In this document: positions 8,032 to 16,182 of the stretch, piece by piece | Layout: the number at the start of each line of letters is the position of its first letter | Position numbering within the stretch: the first letter of the stretch is position 1 | Assembly (NCBI GenBank): GCA_020524525.2 | Contig: CP129018.1 | Coordinates: 2,856,115-2,920,114, forward strand | Direction: 5' to 3' | Source: Bacillus tianshenii | Lineage (GTDB): Bacteria > Bacillota > Bacilli > Bacillales > Bacillaceae_N | Length of the DNA stretch: 64,000 nt | Made by a program: the position numbers and the translations under genes | The notes under the pieces: model-generated | Databases searched by the model: none | Seen by the model: the letters and a program-made list of their open reading frames with translations, nothing else | What the model was told of the DNA's origin: nothing

Positions 8032-8062
8032 GAGCTGCACACCATTGTTGTGCAGCTCTTTT
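8032..8062. terminator. Terminator between the 7741 gene and yutD
   Basis: Perfect 10-bp stem GAGCTGCACA (8032-8041) / TGTGCAGCTC (8049-8058) with a 7-base loop. It is followed by TTTT on the plus strand. It is placed between convergent genes and may work both ways. Confidence 0.8.
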
Positions 8063-8336
8063 ACTTGCGTATTTTCTTTAAGACAAAATATGCGCAGCCA
8101 AAATTGCAATATTCATACAGCCACTCTGACAATGTGCTGATTTTTGTATCGTATGTTGCACGTTGATTTTGATCATCAAAGAAACCGCGTAGTCGAAGTT
8201 GGTTGTATCCCCAATCTCCAACAACATAATCGTATCTATGTAAAATTTCGCTATACCTTTCCTTAAAAACCTCTTCATTGAAACCTTCTTTGACATTTTC
8301 AATTATTTCATACTGAATGCCATCGATCTGAACCAA
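8061..8336 (-). CDS. yutD: YutD family protein (DUF1027)
   Basis: 91-residue protein of the YutD family, recognised from YDYVVGDWGYNQLRLRGFF and the C-terminal block YEYCNFGCAYFVL, which carries two conserved cysteines (CNFGC). Its function is unknown; it is widely conserved in Firmicutes. I choose TTG at 8336, five bases after GAGGTG. The longer frame would start at a GTG that is itself part of the ribosome binding site GAGGTGAT. It is transcribed towards the 7741 gene. Confidence 0.9.
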   Translation of the reverse strand: MVQIDGIQYEIIENVKEGFNEEVFKERYSEILHRYDYVVGDWGYNQLRLRGFFDDQNQRATYDTKISTLSEWLYEYCNFGCAYFVLKKIRK

Positions 8337-8473
8337 TTTTATCACCTCAGCTTTGTTCTATTTTACCACAGTTTAGCGGTTTTGAAATCTCTCCTCTTCC
8401 TCCCACGCCCAACAATTACTAAACATTCGTTTCAAGAAATTAGGTCACCATATGGAATAAGGAGGTGTTTTGA

Positions 8474-9154
8474 ATGTATAAATCTTTAGCAGCTTTTGGA
8501 CTTTGTGGCGCAATTCTTTTAAGTGGATGTCAAGCTGATAACGAGGCAGGTCAAGGACCTTATGACCGAAATGGCAATACCCTTAATGTGACAGAAACAG
8601 AAGAACAATATAACCGACAAATGGGTGGTCCTGATACAATGGCGAAAAACTTCGGTTTCGTTCGTCATCAAAAGAGCCCCGTCCCTGGTAAAACGATCGA
8701 TAATGATGATTTACCTATTTTAAACCGTGAACAGGTTGCAAACATGATTAGTAAAATGTCTGTTGGCATCCCTAATGTCAATGATTGTGCAACGCTAGTA
8801 ACAGATGAAGAAGTGTTAATTGCCTATAACAGTGATACAAAAAACCGTTTTGAAACAGCTGACCAAGTTAAGAAAACAGCATTATCGGTGGTACCACGTT
8901 ATTATCACGTCTATGTGTCTGATGATCCAAAGATGTTAAATGACATCGAGCGTTATTCGCAAATGAATGTCGCTACTAAAAATGTCGAAAATGAAATCGA
9001 TGGTGTCATTAAAGAAATGCTTAAATCACCACAAGGTCGTAAGCTAAGCACTGGCGAAAATGAAAATGGTGAAATGCAAGGCGAAGTAAATGAACAGATG
9101 GATAAAGATATGGGCGAAAAAATGAACAACAAGCAAAATATGATGAATCGCTAA
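8474..9154 (+). CDS. yutC: YutC, YhcN/YlaJ-family sporulation lipoprotein
   Basis: 226 residues with a lipoprotein signal: hydrophobic stretch AAFGLCGAILLSGC, lipobox LLSGC, lipidated Cys19. The mature part has a YhcN/YlaJ domain (about 75-185), with blocks VANMISKMSVGIPNVNDCATLVTDEEVLIAY and YHVYVSDDPKMLNDIERY. It ends in an Asn/Met/Glu-rich tail. YhcN-type proteins are found in spore membranes, and some affect germination or outgrowth. The ATG follows AAGGAGGTG. It converges on lipA with a shared terminator. A sporulation sigma promoter is expected in 8346-8473, but I could not identify one with confidence. Confidence 0.88.
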   Translation: MYKSLAAFGLCGAILLSGCQADNEAGQGPYDRNGNTLNVTETEEQYNRQMGGPDTMAKNFGFVRHQKSPVPGKTIDNDDLPILNREQVANMISKMSVGIPNVNDCATLVTDEEVLIAYNSDTKNRFETADQVKKTALSVVPRYYHVYVSDDPKMLNDIERYSQMNVATKNVENEIDGVIKEMLKSPQGRKLSTGENENGEMQGEVNEQMDKDMGEKMNNKQNMMNR

Positions 9155-9162
9155 TCCATATG

Positions 9163-9191
9163 AAAAGCCGCCCTTCAAAAAGGCGGCTTTT
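9163..9191. terminator. Bidirectional terminator between yutC and lipA
   Basis: Perfect 10-bp stem AAAAGCCGCC (9163-9172) / GGCGGCTTTT (9182-9191) with a 9-base loop. T-runs are present on both strands, and it lies between convergent stop codons. Confidence 0.9.
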
Positions 9192-9194
9192 TCA

Positions 9195-10073
9195 TTAGCT
9201 TTGTGCAGCATTAACTTGTTCATCAGCATGATAAGAAGAGCGAACAAGCGGACCAGCTTCACAATGACTGAAGCCTTTGCTTAATGCAATCTCTCTTAAT
9301 TCTGCAAACTCATCTGGATGATAATATTTTTGCACTTTTAAGTGTTTCTTTGTCGGTTGAAGGTATTGACCAATGGTAATGATATCAACATTATTTGCTC
9401 GTAAATCATCCATTGTTTCAATGATTTCTTCTTTTGTTTCACCAAGCCCAACCATAATGCTTGATTTCGTCGGTATATCTGCATGCATTTCTTTTGCACG
9501 GCGTAGGAATTCAAGAGTACGGTCATATTTTGCCCGTGCACGGACTCTAGGTGTTAAACGACGTACAGTCTCGATATTGTGATTTAAAATATCAGGGCGA
9601 GCATCCATCAAGATTTTCAAGCTATCCTCAACACCATTCATATCTGAAGGAAGCACTTCTACTGTCGTTCCTGGTGAGAACTCGCGAATCTTTCGGACTG
9701 TTTCGGCAAAGATTTCTGCTCCGCCATCTCTTAAATCGTCTCTTGCTACCGCTGTTACCACTGCATGTTTCAGTTTCATCAGCTTAACAGATGCTGCAAC
9801 ACGCTCTGGTTCCCCGCGATCTAGTTCATTTGGAAGTCCTGTCTTAACGGCACAGAAACGACACGCACGCGTACAAACATCACCTAAAATCATAAATGTT
9901 GCGGTCTTACGTTCTCCCCAACACTCATGTATATTAGGACATTTTGCCTCTTCACAAACTGTATGTAGCTTTTTCTCGCGCATCATTTTCTTGAGGCCAG
10001 TATAATTTTTATTTGTATTAAGCTTAATCTTTAACCAATCCGGCTTACGCACATGTTGTTCGCTTTTAGCCAT
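9195..10073 (-). CDS. lipA: Lipoyl synthase
   Basis: Radical SAM enzyme that inserts two sulfurs into octanoyl groups on lipoyl domains such as that of GcvH. 292 residues. The auxiliary [4Fe-4S] cluster ligands are Cys40, Cys45 and Cys51 (C-x4-C-x5-C); the radical SAM motif C-x3-C-x2-C is Cys67, Cys71 and Cys74. The C-terminal serine block RSSYHA is present. The ATG at 10073 has GGTGGAG eight bases upstream; a longer frame to 10127 lacks support. It is divergent from lytH. A substrate, gcvH, is in this window at 34 kb, and the suf operon would supply its clusters. Confidence 0.95.
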   Translation of the reverse strand: MAKSEQHVRKPDWLKIKLNTNKNYTGLKKMMREKKLHTVCEEAKCPNIHECWGERKTATFMILGDVCTRACRFCAVKTGLPNELDRGEPERVAASVKLMKLKHAVVTAVARDDLRDGGAEIFAETVRKIREFSPGTTVEVLPSDMNGVEDSLKILMDARPDILNHNIETVRRLTPRVRARAKYDRTLEFLRRAKEMHADIPTKSSIMVGLGETKEEIIETMDDLRANNVDIITIGQYLQPTKKHLKVQKYYHPDEFAELREIALSKGFSHCEAGPLVRSSYHADEQVNAAQS

Positions 10074-10306
10074 AATTGTCACTCCACCTCTATGATGTAC
10101 TTTAGATAGTCTTACCCTATCTAACATTGTTTGAAAACAAGATACATAATCACTTTATCATATTCAACTAATGAATCCAATTAGAGGTGCTCAAAAACCC
10201 TTTTAAACAGAGGATAAATCCTCTATGTACTTTTTACCACCTATGAAATAGGCCATTAGGAAGTACACTATTTAACAAAGAACGGCAGAAAGGAGGGCAC
10301 TCCATC

Positions 10307-11278
10307 GTGCAAAAAACATTTTTCTTTTTCGTATTACTGGTTTTATTCCTTTTCCCTTTAGGCGTAAAAGCTGAAGTGGATCATGAATCCAGAATGGGTT
10401 TATATAAGAAAATGGAAACCATTACTCAGATCCCGTGGAACTATTTTGCTGCTATTGACCAGTATGAACGAAATATTCGAAACGCTCGTAAAGACTTGCC
10501 TGATACTGAATCATTAACAGGCATCTATTTTACACCTTATCAATGGTCAGGTCCTTTAAATCCTAATCCAGAGGATACAAACCCTACTTCAATTCAACTT
10601 TTTAACGGCATCGGGTTAGATGGAAATGGGGATGGGAAGGCAGTTCGCACCAATGATGAAGATGTATTATATACCTTTGCTCATTACTTAACCCAATATG
10701 GAATTGATAAAGAAAACATTAAGATTGCCCTTTGGGAATATTATAAACGAGATAAAGCAGTTGATTTTATTATCAATTATGCACGTATCTATCAAAAGTA
10801 TGGAATAAACTTAGAAAAACGCGCTTTCCCTGTTCCATTACACGCTAACTATAGCTACAGAAGCACTTGGGGAGATCGACGCGGCTGGGGCGGGCTACGC
10901 ATCCATGAAGGAACAGATATCTTTGCTGATTACAGCGTTCCTCTTAGAGCTACTACCTACGGATACATCGAAACAATCGGCTGGAACAAATACGGAGGTT
11001 GGCGAATCGGTGTACGTGATATTAATAATGTCTACCACTATTTCGCTCATTTACGCGGCTTTGAAAAAGGAATTGAAAAAGGCCAGCTTGTCGAACCAGG
11101 AATGGTGATTGGCTATGTTGGAAGTTCAGGCTATGGACCTCCAGGCACCCAAGGAAAATTCCCACCACACCTGCATTATGGGATGTACAAAGATAACGGC
11201 TTAAGCGAGTGGTCATTTGACCCTTATCCTTATTTAAGAGTGTGGGAAAGAAAAGAACGACTTAATAGGAAAAAATAA
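10307..11278 (+). CDS. lytH: LytH, M23-family L-Ala-D-Glu peptidase of sporulation
   Basis: 323 residues with a secretion signal (1-22, Phe/Leu-rich core). The C-terminal LytM/M23 zinc peptidase domain (about 185-300) has zinc ligands in HEGTD (His200, Asp204) and HLH (288-290), plus His248. In B. subtilis, LytH (YunA) trims peptide side chains in the spore cortex to single L-alanine and is made in the mother cell. The start is GTG at 10307, nine bases after AAAGGAGGG. It converges on the MetS-like gene and is divergent from lipA, as in B. subtilis. It is probably sporulation controlled. Confidence 0.92.
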   Translation: MQKTFFFFVLLVLFLFPLGVKAEVDHESRMGLYKKMETITQIPWNYFAAIDQYERNIRNARKDLPDTESLTGIYFTPYQWSGPLNPNPEDTNPTSIQLFNGIGLDGNGDGKAVRTNDEDVLYTFAHYLTQYGIDKENIKIALWEYYKRDKAVDFIINYARIYQKYGINLEKRAFPVPLHANYSYRSTWGDRRGWGGLRIHEGTDIFADYSVPLRATTYGYIETIGWNKYGGWRIGVRDINNVYHYFAHLRGFEKGIEKGQLVEPGMVIGYVGSSGYGPPGTQGKFPPHLHYGMYKDNGLSEWSFDPYPYLRVWERKERLNRKK

Positions 11279-11307
11279 AAAGACCAGGAAATTTCTCCTG
11301 GTCTTTT
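11278..11307. terminator. Bidirectional terminator between lytH and the NSS transporter genes
   Basis: Perfect 12-bp stem AAAAGACCAGGA (11278-11289) / TCCTGGTCTTTT (11296-11307) with a 6-base loop. It has T tails on both strands and lies between convergent genes. Confidence 0.9.
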
Positions 11308-11311
11308 CCTC

Positions 11312-11407
11312 TTATGATTTTCGAACAGCATTCATTACACTAGCTACTAATCCACCCCAAATAATGACAACGCCTACTACCATCATAACGATAGCGCTTC
11401 CACTCAT
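11312..11407 (-). CDS. MetS-type small subunit of a methionine/alanine NSS transporter
   Basis: 31-residue protein with one membrane helix, roughly residues 5-25 (AIVMMVVGVVIIWGGLVASV), ending in a short basic tail. It starts with ATG two bases after the stop codon of the NSS transporter, so translation is probably coupled. The size, the single helix with a Trp-Gly-Gly turn and the position match the MetS/MaAIMP small subunit. That subunit is required with the large NSS protein for methionine and alanine uptake in Corynebacterium. The gene is easily missed because of its size. Confidence 0.85.
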   Translation of the reverse strand: MSGSAIVMMVVGVVIIWGGLVASVMNAVRKS

Positions 11408-11409
11408 AA

Positions 11410-12921
11410 TTATGATACCCCTTTCTTTTCATCATGGGATTCAAGCATATTTCCGTTCCATTTCTTTAATGAGAAAAGAATACCGACGACAATTGCTAAG
11501 CCTGCTGCTCCCCAGCCGAATGGAAGTAAGAATTCCATTGGATAGCCGCCATATGGCTCTTTAATATTTTGAGTGATTGTACGGAACATCATAATCCCTA
11601 ATACAATTGGTGTAATAATACCAAGGCAAATTGTCCACCAAGAACCTAGACGAATATCAGAAATTTCATTAGCATGACTTTTCAGATTACTTAAGTTGCG
11701 AGCAAACCATGCAATTGCTACAACTTCAACAAGACCTGATAATGCGACACCAAAGTTGTTAATAAATGCATCAACAACATCTAAGTACATTAAACCGCCT
11801 TGAGTTGTAAACAAAATCGAGATAACCGCGGAAGTACCGCCACCGATTAATACAGACTTTGTACGTGAAATATTAAACTTATCTTGAACACCTGCAACAA
11901 ATGTTTCCACGATTGAAATTAACGAAGAAAGACCTGCAAGAACAAGTGATGCAAAGAATAAGAACCCGAATAATCCATTCAGTGCAGGGAACTCATTGAT
12001 GATTTGTGGGAATACAACAAAGGCAAGACCTACGCCACCTGCAACAACATCTTGCACAGCTACGCCTTGTGAAGCAGCCATGAAACCAAGTGCACTAAAT
12101 ACCCCAATACCAGCTAACAATTCAAATGATGAGTTCGCGAAGCCTGTAATAAAAGCATTATTCGTAATATCTGATTTCTTAGGAAGATAACTTGAATACG
12201 TAATCATAATTGCAAATGCAATTGATAAACTAAAGAAAATTTGTCCGTATGCTGCCACCCATACTTTCGGATCAGCAATCATTGACCAATTTGGTTTGAA
12301 GAAAGCTTCCAAACCTTGCATTGCTCCATCCAATGTTACTGCGCGCACACAAATAATTAAGAAAAGAACAACAAGCGTTGGGATGAAAATTTTATTTGCA
12401 GCTTCAATCCCTTTCTTAACACCTTTCACAAGTACACCAAGTACAATAATCCATACAACTACAAGTGGAATAAACACACTTGGAACAATTGAACCTGTTT
12501 GACCAGGGTCAACACTCATTTTTAGATACTCTCCAAATAAGAAGCCTTCTGTATCTGACCCCCAGCTTAAGTTGAATGAAAAGATACTATACATAATTGC
12601 CCATGCGATAATCGCTGCATAATACGTGGAAATAACGAAGGAAACAGCTACCTGCCACCAGCCAATCCATTCTGCTTTCTTGTTCATACGTGCATATGAA
12701 AGCGGAGCAGAGCCACGGTACTTATGACCCATTGTGAACTCAAGCACTAATAATGGAATACCTGCTGTTAGAAGCGCGAATAAGTATGGTAAAAAGAACG
12801 CACCTCCGCCGTTTTCATATGCTGTCGCAGGGAAACGCCAAATGTTTCCGAGCCCGACCGCAGACCCAACAGCTGCCAAAATAAAGCCGGCGCGCGTTCC
12901 CCATTGCGGACGATTTTCCAT
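11410..12921 (-). CDS. Sodium-dependent NSS-family amino acid transporter, MetP-like
   Basis: Sodium-coupled amino acid symporter of 503 residues with about twelve membrane helices. The family hallmark GSAVGLGNIWRFP in helix 1 is near residues 21-33, followed by NGGGAFFLPYL. The 31-residue MetS-type subunit directly downstream points to methionine and/or alanine as substrate, as for MetPS. The ATG at 12921 is eight bases after AAGGAGG; a longer frame to 12951 lacks support. Transcription starts at a strong sigma-A promoter (13030-13058), leaving a leader of about 100 bases in which I see no S-box. Confidence 0.9.
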   Translation of the reverse strand: MENRPQWGTRAGFILAAVGSAVGLGNIWRFPATAYENGGGAFFLPYLFALLTAGIPLLVLEFTMGHKYRGSAPLSYARMNKKAEWIGWWQVAVSFVISTYYAAIIAWAIMYSIFSFNLSWGSDTEGFLFGEYLKMSVDPGQTGSIVPSVFIPLVVVWIIVLGVLVKGVKKGIEAANKIFIPTLVVLFLIICVRAVTLDGAMQGLEAFFKPNWSMIADPKVWVAAYGQIFFSLSIAFAIMITYSSYLPKKSDITNNAFITGFANSSFELLAGIGVFSALGFMAASQGVAVQDVVAGGVGLAFVVFPQIINEFPALNGLFGFLFFASLVLAGLSSLISIVETFVAGVQDKFNISRTKSVLIGGGTSAVISILFTTQGGLMYLDVVDAFINNFGVALSGLVEVVAIAWFARNLSNLKSHANEISDIRLGSWWTICLGIITPIVLGIMMFRTITQNIKEPYGGYPMEFLLPFGWGAAGLAIVVGILFSLKKWNGNMLESHDEKKGVS

Positions 12922-13029
12922 AATAACAACCTCCTTATTAAGTTGATACAACTCTTTTCAAAATTGAAAATATAGGAAAAGAATTGAGATAATTTAGTTT
13001 TTTCTGATAATTAAATAAATTACATTTTT

Positions 13030-13058
13030 AGTATAGCCGCCCTAGGACAATATGTCAA
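13030..13058 (-). promoter_or_regulatory. Sigma-A promoter of the NSS transporter operon
   Basis: Perfect -35 TTGACA (13053-13058), 17-base spacer, -10 TATACT (13030-13035) on the minus strand. The 421-base gap 12922-13342 also holds the terminator of the upstream lysW-like gene (13212-13243). The remainder is AT-rich with no gene that I can support. Confidence 0.8.
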
Positions 13059-13211
13059 AACATTCTTTAATTTTTTTATGTTATTTGCTATGTCGATATA
13101 AAAAAAGTGATCGGTATGTCATTTGACCCAGTAGTAACACAGCCGTATATATCAACATTATTGATATTTTTATTATAAAATATTCCTGTTCATCATATTC
13201 TTTTATAATAT

Positions 13212-13243
13212 AAAAAAAGAACAAGAAGAATGCCTCCTTGTTC
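13212..13243 (-). terminator. Terminator of the NhaC-family lysine transporter gene
   Basis: 7-bp stem GAACAAG / CTTGTTC (13219-13225 and 13237-13243) with an 11-base loop. On the minus strand it is followed by TTTTTTT. It lies 100 bases after the stop codon at 13343. Confidence 0.75.
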
Positions 13244-13342
13244 ACATTATCACCAAAGATATATGGAAAATATTATAGCAATAAAAGCTTTTATCCTAAT
13301 ACCTTTCAAATTTTTTCTATATTCGTTCTTATTGTGTTTGTA

Positions 13343-14890
13343 TCATGCTGTTTTCGAGCCTGTACTACGTAATACAAATGCTAGAACAACAAGAAGAACA
13401 ATACTTGTTGCTAACCCTGCAAATACACTTCCAGTAAAACCAAGCACAATATAACCAACTGAGGTAACAATTGCAGCAAGAATGGCATAAGGAAGCTGCG
13501 TTAGGACGTGATCAATATGATGAGCCCCTGCTCCTGTAGAGGAAAGAATTGTTGTATCTGAAATCGGCGAACAATGATCTCCAAAAACAGAACCTGCTAA
13601 AACAGCAGAAAGTGCTGGCAATAATAATGCAATGTCTGTTGCCGCTGCTATCTCTCCTGCAATTGGAAGCATAATACCGAACGTACCCCAAGATGTACCT
13701 GTAGCGAAGGCCATTACACCTGAAAGCAAGAAAAGCGCAACAGGTAACAGTGCAATATTCATATTTGATTGTTCTACAAGCCCAGCAAGGTATTTTCCTG
13801 TTTCAAGCTGTCCAATAATATCAACAATCATCCAAGCAAACACTAAAATATAAATAGCCGGAAGCATTGATTTAACACCTTCTAGAACGCCTGTACCAAG
13901 AACACCGCCACCCATTTTATGACGAGCGAACATTGCAAAAGTGACGAGTACCCCAAAGATACCGCCATACAATAAAGATGCTGCAACATCAGTATTTTCA
14001 AACACGCTTAAGACCGTCGCATTTCCTTCTGAAGCTTTATAACCTGTATAAATCATTGAAAGAACCGTACCGATGACAAGCCCCACAATTGGAATAACTA
14101 GATCTATTACTTTACCTTTTTCACTGACAGGTAAGTCTGATTTCAGTTCACCTGGCACGTCTCCTCTTTGAGGATCAATCACTTCACCAGTTTTCATTGC
14201 TAATTCTTCATGCTTTTTCATACTGAAAAGATCGATCTTCCAAATAGCCGTAAGAAACACAAGTAAAATAGCTACAAACACATATAGATTCATCGGAATC
14301 ATTTGTAGAAACGCTGTGAAAGCTGATACATTCGTTACTTCATGCGCCGCCAAGATCGTTCCAATCAGAGCAATGATGTATGCTCCCCAACTAGAAATCG
14401 GAGAAATCACACAAATTGGTGCCGAAGTTGAATCAATTAAATAAGCAAGCTTAGCTCTTGAAATCCGGTGACGATCTGTAAGCGGACGGCTAACTTGTCC
14501 AACTGCTAAGCTATTAAAATAGTCATCAATAAAAATAATAATTCCTAAAAATGCTGTAACAAGCTGTGCACCGCTGCGCGTTTTCACTCGCTTCAATGCC
14601 CATTCACCAAATGCTTGACTTCCCCCACTAATTGAGATGAATGCAGTCATAACCCCAAGCAATATTAAGAAAAAGAGGATGTAGACATTCCATGTATTTA
14701 ATGCCCCATCTGAAACAAAAATAGCTGTAAAACTTTCAACAATTCTCTTAAATGTTCCACCCATAGATTCTGTTAAAAGCCATGCACCTGCAAGAATACC
14801 AACAGCTAGTGATAACAAAACACGACGCGTTAAGATAACCATCAAAATCGCTGCAATCGGTGGGATAATAGAATAAATTGTACCTTCCAT
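13343..14890 (-). CDS. NhaC-family transporter under lysine riboswitch control (LysW-type, probable lysine importer)
   Basis: 515-residue membrane protein with about 11-12 helices, of the Na+/H+ antiporter NhaC superfamily. Conserved blocks include FIDDYFNSLAVGQVSRPLTD and ATGTSWGTFGIMLPIAG. NhaC members exchange Na+ and protons or transport organic solutes. The complete lysine riboswitch upstream (15071-15268) indicates that the physiological substrate is lysine. Comparative studies proposed lysine-regulated NhaC relatives (LysW) as lysine transporters. The ATG is eight bases after AAGGAG, and the gene is monocistronic. Sequence alone cannot separate lysine import from ion exchange; the riboswitch is the main argument. 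Confidence 0.88.
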   Translation of the reverse strand: MEGTIYSIIPPIAAILMVILTRRVLLSLAVGILAGAWLLTESMGGTFKRIVESFTAIFVSDGALNTWNVYILFFLILLGVMTAFISISGGSQAFGEWALKRVKTRSGAQLVTAFLGIIIFIDDYFNSLAVGQVSRPLTDRHRISRAKLAYLIDSTSAPICVISPISSWGAYIIALIGTILAAHEVTNVSAFTAFLQMIPMNLYVFVAILLVFLTAIWKIDLFSMKKHEELAMKTGEVIDPQRGDVPGELKSDLPVSEKGKVIDLVIPIVGLVIGTVLSMIYTGYKASEGNATVLSVFENTDVAASLLYGGIFGVLVTFAMFARHKMGGGVLGTGVLEGVKSMLPAIYILVFAWMIVDIIGQLETGKYLAGLVEQSNMNIALLPVALFLLSGVMAFATGTSWGTFGIMLPIAGEIAAATDIALLLPALSAVLAGSVFGDHCSPISDTTILSSTGAGAHHIDHVLTQLPYAILAAIVTSVGYIVLGFTGSVFAGLATSIVLLVVLAFVLRSTGSKTA

Positions 14891-14969
14891 TCCCTAAACT
14901 CCTTCCTAACCATACCTTCTCATAATGATTCGATAAGGAAGTGTCACGAATAATCAGGCAACACAAATA

Positions 14970-14992
14970 GGAAAGGATCCATTCTCCTTTCC
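14970..14992 (-). other. Second hairpin in the lysine transporter leader
   Basis: Perfect 8-bp stem GGAAAGGA (14970-14977) / TCCTTTCC (14985-14992) with a 7-base loop. It lies between the riboswitch terminator and the ribosome binding site. There is no U-run on the minus strand, so it is probably not a terminator; it could affect mRNA stability or processing. Its role is unknown. Confidence 0.5.
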
Positions 14993-15000
14993 ATTTTTAC

Positions 15001-15047
15001 GAAAAAATAAAAAGGGTAATGATAGAAAATAACCTATCATTACCCTT
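15001..15047 (-). terminator. Riboswitch-controlled terminator (lysine leader)
   Basis: Perfect 14-bp stem AAGGGTAATGATAG (15034-15047 on the minus strand) / CTATCATTACCCTT (15012-15025), then TTTTATTTTTTCG. The ATGATAGG segment (15040-15033) can instead pair with ACGATAGG read from 15071-15078 (minus-strand CCTATCGT, the 3' strand of aptamer helix P1). Pairing is eight bases with one G-U. Aptamer and antiterminator therefore exclude each other: lysine binding favours termination. Confidence 0.9.
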
Positions 15048-15070
15048 GTAATGTTATGTTATCCTCCATC

Positions 15071-15268
15071 ACGATAGGAGCCCTCCGTTGCAAAGTAGTA
15101 AACCAAATCAAAATATCTGCAACGACAGTTCCGCCCTTATTCAGGGACAGCCCCAATGAGAGACAAGCGACCTTTCTCTCTCATTTCGGCAAAAAACCCT
15201 TTCCAATTCAGTCATCGTTGTCATCCTCGTGAACTGTACTTTTGTTTTTCGCACCTCTACCTCATCGT
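15071..15268 (-). ncRNA. Lysine riboswitch (L-box) aptamer
   Basis: The minus-strand sequence carries the L-box landmarks in order: AGGTAGAGGTGCGAA at the 5' side, then AGTA, GGAAAGGG, TGCCGAA, GAAAGGTCGC, GGGGCTGTCC, and GGAGGGCTCCTATC at the 3' side. Helix P1 pairs ACGAT (15268-15264) with ATCGT (15075-15071) and continues with AGG/CCT past a bulged G. The aptamer is about 198 nucleotides. It is followed by a terminator and a mutually exclusive antiterminator, giving transcriptional OFF control by lysine of the NhaC-family gene. Confidence 0.92.
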
Positions 15269-15310
15269 ATATGAGAAGGCAAATCATATATATTTTTGTG
15301 AACGTTTTTC

Positions 15311-15339
15311 ATTATATCAGCAAATTATTAAGTTGACAA
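15311..15339 (-). promoter_or_regulatory. Sigma-A promoter of the lysine riboswitch transcript
   Basis: -35 TTGTCA (15334-15339), 17-base spacer, perfect -10 TATAAT (15311-15316) on the minus strand. The -35 begins only three bases beyond the yunB stop codon, and the aptamer begins about 43 bases downstream. Confidence 0.85.
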
Positions 15340-15341
15340 AT

Positions 15342-16112
15342 CTACGGCAAACCATTTGGAGGTTGAAGCGATGGAGTTACAGCACCCTCCCCATTATTAT
15401 AAAGATATGGTACTTCGCCTTGGAGAACTCGTATGTCTACTGGGATATCTGTAGAAACGACAGAAGTTTTTGTCGCAAAAGGAATCACAACCTGAACGTT
15501 CACTTCAACATGGATTAAGATCTCAATTAACGTATTATTAATCCCATACTCTGTTATTCGTTTATTTACCTCAGCTGTCACATCTCCGATCGAAGTAAAC
15601 CGAACAGGAACCTTTGGACCAAGGTTTGCGAGTAGAGCATTATTTGTAGCTTGCCCTAATGGCATTTCATAGACAATACCACTGCGGCGCTTTTCAGGAT
15701 CATCGACTTCAATATCAACATCAGGGGGCAGACTTGCATCAGGCACATACCCTTCCTCTACCTGACTTAAATACTCTTGAACCCGATAGGTTGTTTCACG
15801 TAAGACAGTATTAACAACAGTCGGATTCCAGCCAAGCGAGGTGATTTTCCCCGAACTATCTTTTTCAATAAAAACAAGCTGTTCTACATTCAAATCTTTA
15901 GCAAGCTTTTTATTAAATGCTTGATTAATCGCCTGTTTCGCAATTTGCTGTGTTTTTGTTTCAGCAATGTTCATTAACGTAGGCTCAATTCCTTTGTTAA
16001 TAATCCATAACCCTTGAAACGTGAATAAAATAAATATAATAAACGTAATGACAACTACATGTCGAAAAGGGAGCGGACCTTTTCGTATGATACGACTCTT
16101 GCGTCTAGACAA
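15342..16112 (-). CDS. yunB: Sporulation protein YunB
   Basis: 256 residues with one N-terminal membrane segment (about 19-38, VVVITFIIFILFTFQGLWII) and a large extracytoplasmic part. It matches YunB, a protein of the sigma-E regulon in B. subtilis needed for efficient sporulation; its molecular role is unknown. I set the start at TTG 16112, seven bases after AAGGAGGG. The longer ATG frame (16136) would place that ribosome binding site inside the coding region. The stop is followed directly by the promoter of the lysine transporter, with no terminator seen between them. Confidence 0.88.
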   Translation of the reverse strand: MSRRKSRIIRKGPLPFRHVVVITFIIFILFTFQGLWIINKGIEPTLMNIAETKTQQIAKQAINQAFNKKLAKDLNVEQLVFIEKDSSGKITSLGWNPTVVNTVLRETTYRVQEYLSQVEEGYVPDASLPPDVDIEVDDPEKRRSGIVYEMPLGQATNNALLANLGPKVPVRFTSIGDVTAEVNKRITEYGINNTLIEILIHVEVNVQVVIPFATKTSVVSTDIPVDIRVLQGEVPYLYNNGEGAVTPSLQPPNGLP

Positions 16113-16182
16113 GGCTGTTCCCTCCTTCGTACACATTTATATGCACGAGAAAGAGGACTAAACCCTATTACTTTCAAAAAGC

